NCBI GenBank assembly: GCA_947471745.1
Contig: CANJKZ010000956.1
Coordinates: forward strand, 124,001-188,000
Reading direction: 5' to 3'
Origin: Closterium sp. Naga37s-1
Lineage: Eukaryota; Streptophyta; Zygnematophyceae; Desmidiales; Closteriaceae
Length of the DNA: 64,000 nucleotides
Shown: piece by piece, positions 11,040 to 20,459 of the stretch
Layout of the letters: every line of letters begins with the position of its first letter
How positions within the stretch are numbered: position 1 is the first letter of the stretch
Made by a program: the position numbers and the translations under genes
Notes under the pieces: generated by a model
What the model was told of the DNA's origin: nothing
Seen by the model: only the letters and a program-made list of their open reading frames with translations
Databases searched by the model: none

Positions 11040-11297
11040 TGTTGGAGTAGGCTAGAGCTCGCTCTGGCCTTTATTTTGGTGTTCTCTTATCATTCCACCA
11101 TGCTTAGAGCGAGTTATGCTTCCAGGTTCAATTTAGGTTCATTTCGTAGCTATAGTACAAACTGAACACACCCTAAGTTCAATTAGGGTTTCCAATTCCT
11201 TTCTAGACTTGTATCTCGACACTTCTTTCCTAATACAATTTTTCTCTCGCTACCTTCTCTCTTCCTAGCCATGGCTACCACACTCTCAGTTTTAACA
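11040..11297 (+). repeat. 3' LTR of Cop-C
   Basis: 258 bases. It is preceded by GTGGGGGTG and followed by the target duplication ATTCT (11298-11302). Confidence 0.95.
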
Positions 11298-11311
11298 ATT
11301 CTGACACTTAT

Positions 11312-11469
11312 TGTAAGCGCACCCTTTTCACGTTGTGGAGAACTCATTACAAAAAAAACATCTCTAATTAACACTAAACATGAGCATGATAACTTTTCAC
11401 CCACAACATCATCAATGACAGTTTTATCTAGCTACAGATTGCAAAGTTTAGCATTTCTATCTAGAAAAT
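11312..11469. other. AT-richer 3' flank of the pogo-like gene
   Basis: 158 bases between the NA-D target duplication and the transposase stop codon, clearly AT-richer than the retroelements around it. It probably holds the 3' untranslated region and perhaps the transposon end, but I could not identify a terminal inverted repeat. Confidence 0.4.
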
Positions 11470-12686
11470 CTACTCCTCCTCGTCGGATTCGGGATTTTGG
11501 CAGTTGTTGCCAAAGAAGCCATCGGCGATGATGGAGTCGTCGACGTCCACCTCCGCGGCCAGCTGGCTCCGCCTGTGAGCCATGGCGAGGTCGTCCTCAC
11601 TGCCGTCAAGCGCATTGCTGATGCCACAGGTGAGGAAGGTGCGCTTGATGAGGTCTGCGGGCACTGCTTTCCAGGCCCGTGAGATCCACCTCACGACCAC
11701 CTCTGGGGGTGGCTTCTTCAAGTTCCCTGTACCAACAGAATCACACAATATTTAGTTAGCGCAACAAAAGGGGGGACAATCATCTACGGTAAGATAGGGA
11801 CTCGCGGGGCTATCGTACCTGCTCTGGTTAGCTGTTCTTGGCCTTCTTCCTGAAACCACTTTTGATTCTGCTGGCGGACGCTCGCCTTAAAGCTCTTGTT
11901 GATGGAGACCTTGAGGGGCTGTACCTCCGCCGTGCAGCCAGACGGGATGATCGCCGGCACGCAGTTGAGCTCGCGAAACTTCTCCTTCACCCCCTCAGTG
12001 AGGTGACCGCGGGACGAGTCCAGTACGACCGTCGAGCTCCGCGCATGCCTCCTGAACCCAGGCTTTAAAAAAGGCTTGACGCACTCCTCAAGCCATCGTA
12101 TGACGCCGTTGGCGTCCATCCAGCCGTTCTCGTGACACAACACGACCACATCTGCATAACAAACAAGCTTCTGTAAGTCTCATTAAAAACAGGACCGGTG
12201 AAAAGCATACAAACAAGAATCATGACTTACCCGGCGGGAACACCCCTTTCAGCACGGTCTTCCGCTTGAAAAAAACCCACTGCTTTAGCTTCATCCCGTC
12301 CGCCGTGCACGCCAACATCACGGTCACGCGCTCCTTCTGGTACCCCGCGCTCCCGATGGGCACCGACCGAACACCGGTTTGATCGACGGTAGTGGTGGCG
12401 GGCATCTCCAGCCACAGCGGCGTCTGGTCGGCGTTGATAATCTACGTCATCTTGATGCCGCGCTCCCGACGCTTGTCACGGACGAATTGCCAGAACTTCT
12501 TGCATTGCTCCGCGACATCTGCGGTTGAGCACAGTTACGGTTAGTGAGTAACAAGTGCATACACATGGCATAGAGAATAAAAATGATTCTTACGGGCGGC
12601 AGTTTTCTGGGCGACCTTCGTCTTCATTCGCACGCTGAGATTCCACCGCCGACGGAACCGGTCCAACAACCGTTGGCTCCCTTTCA
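11470..12686 (-). pseudogene. Pogo-like (Tc1/mariner, DDE_1) transposase gene, 5'-truncated
   Basis: Four exons can be read on the minus strand: the end of an upstream exon (about 12683-12594, GSQRLLDRFRRRWNLSVRMK, the tail of the CENP-B-type DNA-binding part), 12518-12231, 12151-11819 and 11726-11470 (stop). Donors GTAAGA, GTAAGT and GTACGA and matching CAG acceptors are visible. The product carries NADQTPLWLEMPATTTVD, VLDSSRGHL and IPSGCTAEVQPL, which are DDE_1 hallmarks. The first D (12427-12429) and second D (12018-12020) are present, but the third acidic residue, usual in QPLD, is Lys here (11910-11912). A TAG interrupts exon 2 at 12442-12444. The 5' end is cut off by Cop-A copy A2, so it is dead as it stands. 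Confidence 0.8.
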
Positions 12687-12812
12687 GTTAGAATATAGAA
12701 CAAATGAATGAACTAGAAAGCAGGTGGGTACAAGTACGAAACCTAAAACTGTTGTACCCTATATGAACTACCCCACTACAGCCTAGATAGACTATAGCAT
12801 ATAAGTTTGACA
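12687..12812 (-). repeat. 3' LTR of Cop-A copy A2
   Basis: On the minus strand it begins TGTCAAACTTAT just after CTATGGGGGTG and ends near ATATTCTAAC. It is about 126 bases and closely matches the 3172 and 57999 LTRs. The outer edge is approximate. Confidence 0.8.
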
Positions 12813-13098
12813 CACCCCCATAGGCAAAGTGGGGGAGAACAAGTGGTCACAAGACTAGTCAAGAAAGGCAAAGCAAGCTCAGGGTGGATCACAAAGTCAC
12901 CACGCAGTCTGAGCACAAGCAAATGGCCACAAGGCCAGTTCACATGCAGAGTTATATAAAGGAGAACAAACAATACAATGAACACAACCTAGCAAGTGTA
13001 AGCATGCAGGTATAGGTATAGAGAGTACAGTACAAGCAGAGTCAAGAAGTAAGCAAGTGAGGCACAGTAGGTACAAGGCCTAGAACAGTACAGAAACG

Positions 13099-14280
13099 CT
13101 AATGATCACAAGGCTGAAGTGCCGTGGTGAAAACATCAGCAGTGTTGGCCCGAGAGGCCACGTAAGCAAGACGAAGCTGACCACGCTGCTGCAACTCTCG
13201 AGCAAGGAAGTAGCGCAGAGCAATGTGCTTCGTTCTGTGCTCCAGTCTGTGCTCCTGACACAAGGCAAGCATGGCCTTGTTGTCGACGTATAGAACTGGA
13301 GGAGAACGAGGCGCCTCTCCCAAGTCGGTCAGCAGGTAGGTGAGCCAGCGTAACTCCTGTGCAGCCATGGCCCCAGCGTAGATCTCAGCCTCACAGCTGG
13401 CGCTGAGAACTGAAGACGAGCGGGTAGACCGCCAAGAGACAGAATCGGAGCCAAGACTGAAGGTGTAACCCTGTGACGATCGCTGCGTAGTCAAGTCGTC
13501 AACCCAGGAAGCGTCTGCCTGACCAGTGAGGACAACTCGAGCCCGTCCTCCAAGCACGAGCCCCATGCCCGACGTACTGCACAGGTAGCGCAACACCCTA
13601 TTAGCACCATCCCAGTGCACCTTTCGGTGTTGACCGGGAGCCACGTAGCGAGCCAGAAGGCTGAGAGGGTATGCGAGGTCAGGTCGTGTGCAAGTCATCA
13701 GGTACATGAGGCAGCCCACAAGCTCTGGATACGGGCCACTCGGCTCTACGGACTCGTCCGAAGGTGGAGCTGAGAGTGAGTGACCGGTAGGCAGAGGAGT
13801 GGACTGTGGCGAGGAGTACGTGAAGCCGAAGCGCTGAAGGACCTGCTGCACCATGTGTGACTGAGTCAAGGTAATGGTGCGCTGTGCTCTGTCCCGGGTG
13901 ATCCGCAAGACAAGATAGCTTGTCAGTTCACCCAGGTCTGTGCACGTGTGTCTCTTCTGCAGCTCGGACTTCACGTGGGCGAGTGCCTCAGTATCAGCAG
14001 TAGCAAAGACCAAGTCGTCTACGTACACGAGAACGTAGAACGGCGGCAGAGTGGTGTCAGTGCGTAAAAACAGCGACGGGTCAGCAGTGGAAGGAGCAAA
14101 ACCAAGAGCAGCAAGAGTCGCCCTCAGTGTGTCGTGCCACTCACGGGGTGCCTGGCGGAGACCGTAGACTGGCCGCCGGAGGCTCCACTGGGTACCAGCA
14201 AGAAACGACCCAGTGAAGCTAGGTGGGCGGCGCAGCCAGATCTCCTCGTGCAGGGTGCCCTGTAGGAAGGCTGTGCTCAA
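13099..14280 (-). CDS. Cop-A copy A2: RT to RNase H block
   Basis: Pol fossil block beginning near STAFLQGTLHEEIWLRRPPS. It contains VYGLRQAPREWHDTL, YVDDLVFATAD, PELVGCLMYLMTCTRPDLAYPL, SSQGYTFSLGSDSVSWRSTRS, SCEAEIYAGAMAAQELRW and LYVDNKAML. It is nearly the same protein as the copy at 1749-2942 but in the opposite orientation. Confidence 0.85.
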   Translation of the reverse strand: MSTAFLQGTLHEEIWLRRPPSFTGSFLAGTQWSLRRPVYGLRQAPREWHDTLRATLAALGFAPSTADPSLFLRTDTTLPPFYVLVYVDDLVFATADTEALAHVKSELQKRHTCTDLGELTSYLVLRITRDRAQRTITLTQSHMVQQVLQRFGFTYSSPQSTPLPTGHSLSAPPSDESVEPSGPYPELVGCLMYLMTCTRPDLAYPLSLLARYVAPGQHRKVHWDGANRVLRYLCSTSGMGLVLGGRARVVLTGQADASWVDDLTTQRSSQGYTFSLGSDSVSWRSTRSSSVLSASCEAEIYAGAMAAQELRWLTYLLTDLGEAPRSPPVLYVDNKAMLALCQEHRLEHRTKHIALRYFLARELQQRGQLRLAYVASRANTADVFTTALQPCDH

Positions 14281-15659
14281 GTCAAGCGAGTGGAACTCGT
14301 AGTCACGCTGAGGGGCGACGTGCAGCAGTACTCAAAGAGTGGTCATCTTCGGGGTAGGGGAGAAGGTCTAGAAGTCAACTCCCTGTCGCTGACTGAAGCC
14401 ACGCGCAACGTAACACGCCTTGAAGACAGGCGGAGAACCCGGCGGGCGCTTCACCCTGAAGATCCACATGCCATTGACGATGTTCGCCCCAGGCGGGGGA
14501 ACCTCGTCGACGTAGGTGCCTGTGGACTTCCAGGAAGCCATCTCGGCGTCCATGGCTGCCTGCCACTGAGAGGAGTAGGGACCCTCTATCGCCTCTGCGT
14601 AAGAGCGCGGGGTCGGGATGTCTGGTGCATCCGGGTCTCCCTCAGGGGCAAGCAGCATGGACACGAGATGAGGTACAGCAGCAGCAAAGCACTCAAACTC
14701 CTCCTGTCAATCCTCAAGAACGTCCATGCCAAGAGCACACTCACCCCCGACAGACGGAGGACAGACAGACGCAGACGCAGACTCAGCAACAAGACTAGTA
14801 GCGTAGTCTAGGCGAGAGGCTGCAGCAAAATCAACAAGCTCAGCAACGAGAGCAGACGCAGCAGTGGACTCAAACAAAGGGTCAGTGACAGCAGTGGCCA
14901 GAAAGCGCGTGACAGTAGGACTAGCAGCACGAAGGGAGTCAGACTCAGGGTCTGGACCGTCAGGAAGAGAGGACGCAGGAGGAGACGGCAAAGGGACACG
15001 CTGTGGAGCAGTGGAAGGACGCAGTGTCATGGAGTGAGTGCCAGGGACAGGAGGAGGACGCGGACGCGAAACACGACGACCAGCGCGAACAGTGCGGACA
15101 GGCGACGCAGAACGAGACTCAGGTGACGCAGGACGAGACTCAGGCGACACAAGACGCGACTCAGGCTCACGACGCTCCGTAAGACCTCTAGTCGGTCCAG
15201 AGTAAGGAGAAGGACCAGGTAGTGGAGAGGCCGGCTGTAACTGCGACTGTGACTGGACAGGCGGTGGACTTAGTAAAGGAGGAGTAGGACCAGGAGAATG
15301 CGGGAGACCAAGAACCTGCTGAAGGAGTGGAACGTAGTACAGCCGCGGCCGCGCAGCGCCTCCAAAAACAGCAGAGAAAGCACCAGTACCTCAGCGCCAG
15401 GGTCTCCACCTACAACTCCCGCACCACCACCAGCTCCAGTACCTCCAACAGCTCCAGCACCAGAAGCACCTCTTGTAGCAACAGCTCCAGTACCTGCAGC
15501 TCCACCAGCCCTAGCAGCTCCAATACCTCCAGTGTGAGCACCTCCAGGACCAGCTGCTCCAGCAGCTCCAACACCAGCAGGACCTCCAACAGCACCAGGA
15601 CCTGGAGCAGTAGACGCACTAGCACCTAGAGCAGCAGCCCCAATGCCCGGGTTGGGCGG

Positions 15660-16715
15660 AACACTCAGGTAACAGTCACCCTCAGCACTATGAGTCACAG
15701 CATACATGGCGGCAAGGATAGCATCGAAATCAAGATCAAAGATAGCAACATTCTGCCTAAGCAGATCACCCCAGCGAGGGAGCTCAACAAAGTCAGGAAA
15801 CTGGGCGCGCCAGGCGTCAGTCAGGCGACCGAAGCAGCGCTGCGCAGTGTGTGGCAGCCCGCACATCTCCCCACGGCGCCCGCCAGTGCGAAGAACGTAA
15901 GTGCAGGGACCAACACCCCCAGACCTCCCACGCCCAGCGTACCACTCACGAAGCTGCTGGGCCGATGGGGTCTCACGGGAACGCGGCTGATGGTGGCGCT
16001 GGCTACCACCAAAGCCTCCACGCTGCGCGGCTGCACCTCGACCAGCACCACCGCCGCCGCCACCTCCACCACCGCTGCCGTTGCCTCCACCACCGCTGCC
16101 GCTGCCGCCACCACCTCCACTGCCGCCACTGACGCCCACACTCCCGGCACCACCCCCACCTCCACCGCCACCCCCTCCGCCTCCTCCACCGCCTCCGCCA
16201 CCGCCCCCGCCGTCCCCTCCACCACCCTTGCTCCCCTTGCCCTTGCTGTTGCGGCGCCTCCCACTAGGAGCAGACGCAGCCCCGACCTCCTCAGTGCCAA
16301 CGAGGTCGACAGCAGAAGCAGAAGCAACAGAGGGGAGAAGGGGGACAGGGGAACACCCCTCAAAAAGGGGGGTGCGACGGTCGCCGCGAGAAGCACCTAC
16401 AGCTAAGATACTCTTCTCAGCTGCAGCGAGGCACTCCTCTAGCAGGTCGAGAGTGAGCTCGGTGGGGTAAAGGGAGAGAAAGTGGTCCCTGACTGAAGCA
16501 AGGGAGTCAGGGAGGCGGGTGACTAGGTAGTAAAGGGTGATGTACATGGGGGGGGGGGGTCTTGGCACAGAACTCAGTGGGAAGCGCAGCGCGGTAGCGG
16601 GCATCACTAGTGCGGAGGTGAGTAATGAGGTCAGCGACTGTAGCAAAGGCGGCAAGGTCAGGGAAAAGGTACGGCAGCATGAGGCGGCTGAGGGCAAGAG
16701 GAAGTCGAGAAAGAA
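15660..16715 (-). CDS. Cop-A copy A2: gag C-terminal region
   Basis: The gag core reads TVADLITHLRTSDARYRAALPTEF and YYLVTRLPDSLASVRDHFLSL. A Gly-rich tract follows (about 16030-16220), then QQLREWYAGRGR and the Cys-Cys-His-Cys motif with expanded spacing (15834-15905). It ends in LPRWGDLLRQNVAIFDLDFDAI. The family assignment comes from the same order in copies at about 25.4-26.7 kb and 30.1-30.4 kb. Confidence 0.75.
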
Positions 16716-18770
16716 GTGGGTTCACTATAGAAAGTTGGAAACATATATGCAAAGGAAAGAGAAGTGCACCACCAAACAAGTTTAGAACTAGATTAAGTCT
16801 ACACTACAGGCAGTTATAATATAATGCAAGTAATTATATTCCGACACACCCCCTAACTGTCTGCAGTGAAGAACCATGTGCAGAACACCCCCTGAAGGGG
16901 TACACCAGGCGCAGCGGAGGAAGGAGAGGGCAAGTGAAGAGGAGGGACCATGAGAGGAGAGGAGGTGGTGGGTGGCGGCTGAAGCTGCTGGCACACGGGC
17001 AACTGGAGCAACTGGCACACTGGCAAATGGAGCATCTGGCACACGGGCAACTGGAGTAACTGGCTCCGCGGCTAAGCGAGCGGCAGGAGCAACTGACTCA
17101 CGGGCTACAGGATCAACGGGCTCACGGGCAACTGGCGCAACGGGCTCACGGGCGACTGGAGCTGCTGGCTTCACGGCGTCCACCCCCCTTCAACTTCCCT
17201 TTCACACCCCTCCGCATCCCTACCGCCACTCCCTCATCTCCCCACACCCCCCCCCCCCCCCCAGCAGCATGTGCAGTAGTGGGAGAGAGAGGAGGATAGG
17301 CGGCAGCAGTTCACTCACACCTGCCACCCCCATACCCTCCCCCCACTGATGCACCCGCAGCAGGGGGATGGAGGAGAAGGGGGGGCGGGGGGGCTGGTGC
17401 TGCAGATCCCCTCCCCCCCACTGCTGCACCCGCAGCAGGGGGATGGAGGAGAAAGGGGGGGTGCGGGGGGGCTGGTGCTGCAGATCCCTTCCTGCCACCC
17501 CCTTAACCTCCAAGATCCCGCCACCCCCATACCCCCCCCCCCACTGCTGCACCCGCAGCAGGGGGATGGAGGAGAAAGGGGGGCGGGGGGGGGCTGGTGC
17601 TGCAGATCCCCTCCCCCCCACTGCTGCACCCACAGCAGGGGAATGGAGGAGAAGGGGGGGGCGGAGGGGCTGGTGCTGCAGATCCATTCCTGCCACCCCC
17701 TTACCCTCCAAGATCCCGCCACCCCTATACCCCCCCCCCCCCCCCCCCCACTGCTGCACCCGCAGCAGGGGGATGGAGGAGAAGGGGGGGCGGGGGGGCT
17801 GGTGCTGCAGATCCCCTCCCCCCCACTGCTGCACCCGCAGCAGGGGAATGGAAGAGAAGGGGGGGAGCGGGGGGGGCTGGTGCTGCAGATCCAATCCTGC
17901 CACCCCCTTACCCTCCAAGATCCCGCCACCCCCATACCCCCCCCCCACTGCTGCAACCGCAGCAGGGGGATGGAGGAGAAGGGGGGGCGGGGGGGGGCTG
18001 GTGCTGCAGATCCCCTCCCCCCCACTGCTGCACCCGCAGCAGGGGAATGGAGGAGAAGGGGGGGGCGGGGGGGCTGGTGCTGCAGATCCATTCCTGCCAC
18101 CCCCTTACCCTCCAAGATCCCGCCATCCCTATACCCCCCCCCCCCACTGCTGCACCCGCAGCAGGGGGGTGGAGGAGAAGGGGGGGCGGGGGGGCTGGTG
18201 CTGCAGATCCCCTCCCCCCCACTGCTGCACCCGCAGCAGGGGAATGGAGGAGAAGGGGGGGGCGGGGGGGGCTGGTGCTGCAGGGGGGGGGCTGGTGCTG
18301 CAGATCCCCTCTCCCCCACTGCTGCACCCACAGCAGGGGAATGGAGGAGAAGGGGGGGGCGGGGGGGCTGGTGCTGCAGATCCATTCCTGCCACCCCCTT
18401 ACCCTCCAAGATCCCGCCACCCCCATACCCCCCCCCCACTGCTGCACCCGCAGCAGGGGGATGGAGGAGAAGGGGGGGCGGGGGGGCTGGTGCTGCAGAT
18501 CCCCTCCCCCCCACTGCTGCACTCGCAGCAGGGGGATGGAGGAGAAGGGGGGGGGGGGGGGGGGTGGGGGCTGGTGCTGCAGATCCCTTACTGCCACCCC
18601 TTTGACCTCCAAGCTCCCTCGTACCCTCCCCCCCACACCCGTCGTGCGCCAAACCCGCCACCCCCATACCCTCCCCCCACTGCTGCACGCGCAGCAGGGG
18701 GATGGAGGAGAAGGGGCGGGTGGGGGGGGGGGGGGGGGGGGGCTGCTGGCTTGGTGACGAAGCAGAGCAG
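16716..18770 (-). mobile_element. NA-F-like non-autonomous LTR element, partial, with G-rich minisatellite
   Basis: A minus-strand LTR piece (about 16720-16846, beginning TGTCGGAATATAATT) resembles the NA-F LTRs at 55320 and 56675. Next to it lie a polypurine tract and an interior starting ACTGTCTGCAG with a CAGAACACCCCCTG block, matching the interior of NA-F. The rest holds AACTGG/GCACACGGGC-type short repeats shared with NA-D and a large minisatellite. No protein is recognised and no second LTR is seen. The right edge, where Cop-A copy A3 leader begins, is approximate. Confidence 0.6.
17340..18740. repeat. Large G-rich minisatellite (higher-order unit about 200 bases)
   Basis: The block GATCCCGCCA recurs at about 17514, 17714, 17920, 18117 and 18409, with one longer interval. 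Each unit holds two or three copies of a roughly 75-base subunit running from CTGCTGCACCCGCAGCAG (a 7-base inverted repeat around ACCC) to GGTGCTGCAGATCC, with G runs of 6-9. Long open frames occur on both strands only because the repeat lacks stops. Confidence 0.85.
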
Positions 18771-19074
18771 CGGGGCGCTGGAGGTGCAACCTCCCCCCAA
18801 CACCCCATTGCGTCCCCCCAACACCCTCCTCCCCCCTTCCCCCCGCCCAAAATGCGCACCTCGGCCCCTTGCCCCCCCCCCCTTCGTGTTTGGCCCCTCG
18901 GCCCCTAGGCCCCTTGACCCCGGCCCCTCGGCCTCTCGGCCCCTAGGCCCCAGGCCCCTTGGCCTCTCTGCCCCTGCTGCTACTGCTACTGTTGCTGCTG
19001 CTACTGCTGCTGCTGCTACTGCTGCTGCTACTACTGCTCCTGCTTCTACTGCTGCTCCTGTGTACTGCGCCACT

Positions 19075-20330
19075 ATGGCCTCGCTTCGAGTTCTCGCGTT
19101 CGATCATGAGGGTAGACCGGTTCAGTTTGACACGTGGCTCGATGACCTGCAGCTGTACCTACTGAGTGATTCTAAGGACGGTGTCTCACTATTTGACCTA
19201 GCGTAAGGCGCTGCTACTGCCCCTCCCGCCACAGCTGACAGTGCGACCCGCTCACAGTGGCTTACTCGCGACGGTGCTGCCCGCTTAGCCATTCGCAACC
19301 ACCTGCCGTTAGCCGAATGCGCTCATTTCGGACAGCACAGGCACTGTACGACGCTGTAGTCGCTCGCTACTCCTCCCCTGCCACTGCTGCTCTGGGCCGC
19401 CTGCTTCTGCCCTACCTGTTCCTCGCTGTCCGCCTTTGCCACAGTCGAGGACCTGGTTTCCCACCTTCGCGCTAGCGACTCTCGCTACCGCGCTGCCGCC
19501 CCCGCAGATTTCCTTGACAAGAAACAGCCCCCAATGTTAATCACCCTCTACTTCATAGTCACCCGCCTCCCTGACTCTCTTCGCTCTGTCAGGGACCACT
19601 TTCTCTCTCTTGACCCCACCTCCCTCACTGTTGACCTCCTCGAGCAGCATCTTCTCGCAGCTGAGACTAGTGCAGTTGCTGAAGGTGCTGCTCGTGGCAC
19701 TCCGCGCCCGCCCTTCTTTGAGGGGTGCTCCCCCTCCCCCCTTGCCCCCTCCTACGCCTCTGCTGCTGCTGCAGACGTCTCTATTTGCTGAGGACGTCGA
19801 GGCTGCTTCTGCTAGTGCGAAGCACCGCAGCAGCAAGGGCAAGGGTGGCAAGGGTGGTGAAGGTGGCAGTGGTGGTGGTGGAGGTGGCAGGGGGAGTAGT
19901 GGTGGGGGCATCAGTGGAGGTGGTGGCGGCGGTGGGACTGGTGGCGGGAGTGGGGACTCTGGTGGCGGCGGTGGAGGCAGCGGTGGGAGTGGCGGCAGTG
20001 GAGGCGGTGGGACTGGTGGCGGCGGGACTGGCGCTTGGCGTGTTGGTTCTGGAGGTGGCCAGAGTCAGCAGCAGCAGCGTCGGAGCGAGACCCAGTTGCC
20101 CCAGTAGCTTCGTGAGTGGTTTTTGCAGCGTGGGGCGTCTGGGGATAGTGCCAGCTGCCCGTATGTCATTCGCACGGGTGACCGTGCTGATCAGACATGC
20201 GGGCGGCTCCACACTCAGCACCGCTGCTTCTCCCGCCTCGACGACGCTTGGCGTGCTGAGTTTGGTGACGACGTCGAGCTCCCTCGCTGGAGGATCTTCT
20301 AAGGTCTAGGGTTGCTATCTTTGACCTAGA
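19075..20330 (+). CDS. Cop-A copy A3: gag region
   Basis: Starts MASLRVLAFDHEGRPVQFD with WLDDLQLYLLSDSKDGVSLF, the family's gag opening (compare MASPTVLTFDAEGRAVDFD at 25406). A core with TRLPDSLRSVRDHFLSLDP, a Gly-rich tract and the expanded CCHC motif follow. It would package element RNA. It is a fossil and broken. Confidence 0.7.
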
Positions 20331-20459
20331 TTTTGATGCTATTCTTTCTGCTATGTAGTGCTGAGGGTGACTCTTACCGGTGTGTGCCGCCTGACCCAGG
20401 TATAGCCGCTGCTGCTCTAGGTGCTAGTGAGTCCGGTACTCTCCCTAGTACTGCGCCTG

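Larger units (their letters stand above)
5561..11297 (+). mobile_element. Ty1/copia LTR retrotransposon Cop-C, young and nearly whole
   Basis: 5' LTR 5561-5818 and 3' LTR 11040-11297 are both 258 bases and differ at one position, so the insertion is recent. The target duplication is ATTCT. The primer site TGGTATCTAGAGCC starts at 5819, and the polypurine tract GTGGGGGTG ends at 11039. Parts: a Pro/Ser-rich leader with a 57-base tandem array (about 6660-7200); protease near 7640 (LDSAATDSVF); the integrase HHCC region (LHHRLGHPN) and DDE core (about 8040-8700); a linker; RT (about 9560-10250); and RNase H to 11003. I see no typical gag or zinc knuckle. It appears nearly whole, with about one break in the coding part. 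Confidence 0.9.
4150..11306 (-). mobile_element. Short non-autonomous LTR element NA-D, with Cop-C nested inside
   Basis: Two 177-base LTRs flank a roughly 1.06 kb interior. The left LTR is 4150-4326. The right LTR is 5388-5560 and resumes at 11303-11306 after the Cop-C insertion. The 5-base target duplication CTTAT lies at 4145-4149 and 11307-11311. On the minus strand the primer site (TGGTATTAAAAGC, about 5373-5387) follows the 5' LTR, and the polypurine tract CTATGGGGGTG precedes the 3' LTR. The interior has no gag or pol, only a GC-rich tandem array and short AACTGG-type repeats, so it is a TRIM/LARD-like passenger. The LTRs differ at about 4 of 177 positions, which makes it older than Cop-C. 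Otherwise it looks whole. Confidence 0.85.
12687..16715 (-). mobile_element. Ty1/copia element, family Cop-A, copy A2 (partial)
   Basis: Minus-strand fossil. The 3' LTR is at 12687-12812. RNase H and RT run from about 13060 to 14660. The Ser/Pro-rich part and Gly/Ala-rich linker cover about 14700-15620. The gag C-terminal part, with the family's unusual zinc-binding motif (15834-15905), the Gly-rich tract and the gag core, reach about 16715. Protease and integrase are not seen. It lies in the 5' part of the pogo-like transposase gene. It is broken, with several breaks. The right end meets NA-F-like LTR sequence rather than its own 5' LTR. Confidence 0.85.

Noticed and set aside
17315-18859. 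Open frames of 386-612 codons on both strands over the G-rich minisatellite
   Set aside because: They consist of repeat translations (for example GAADPLPPTAAP) in several frames at once, with no domain or start context. They come from stop-poor repeats.
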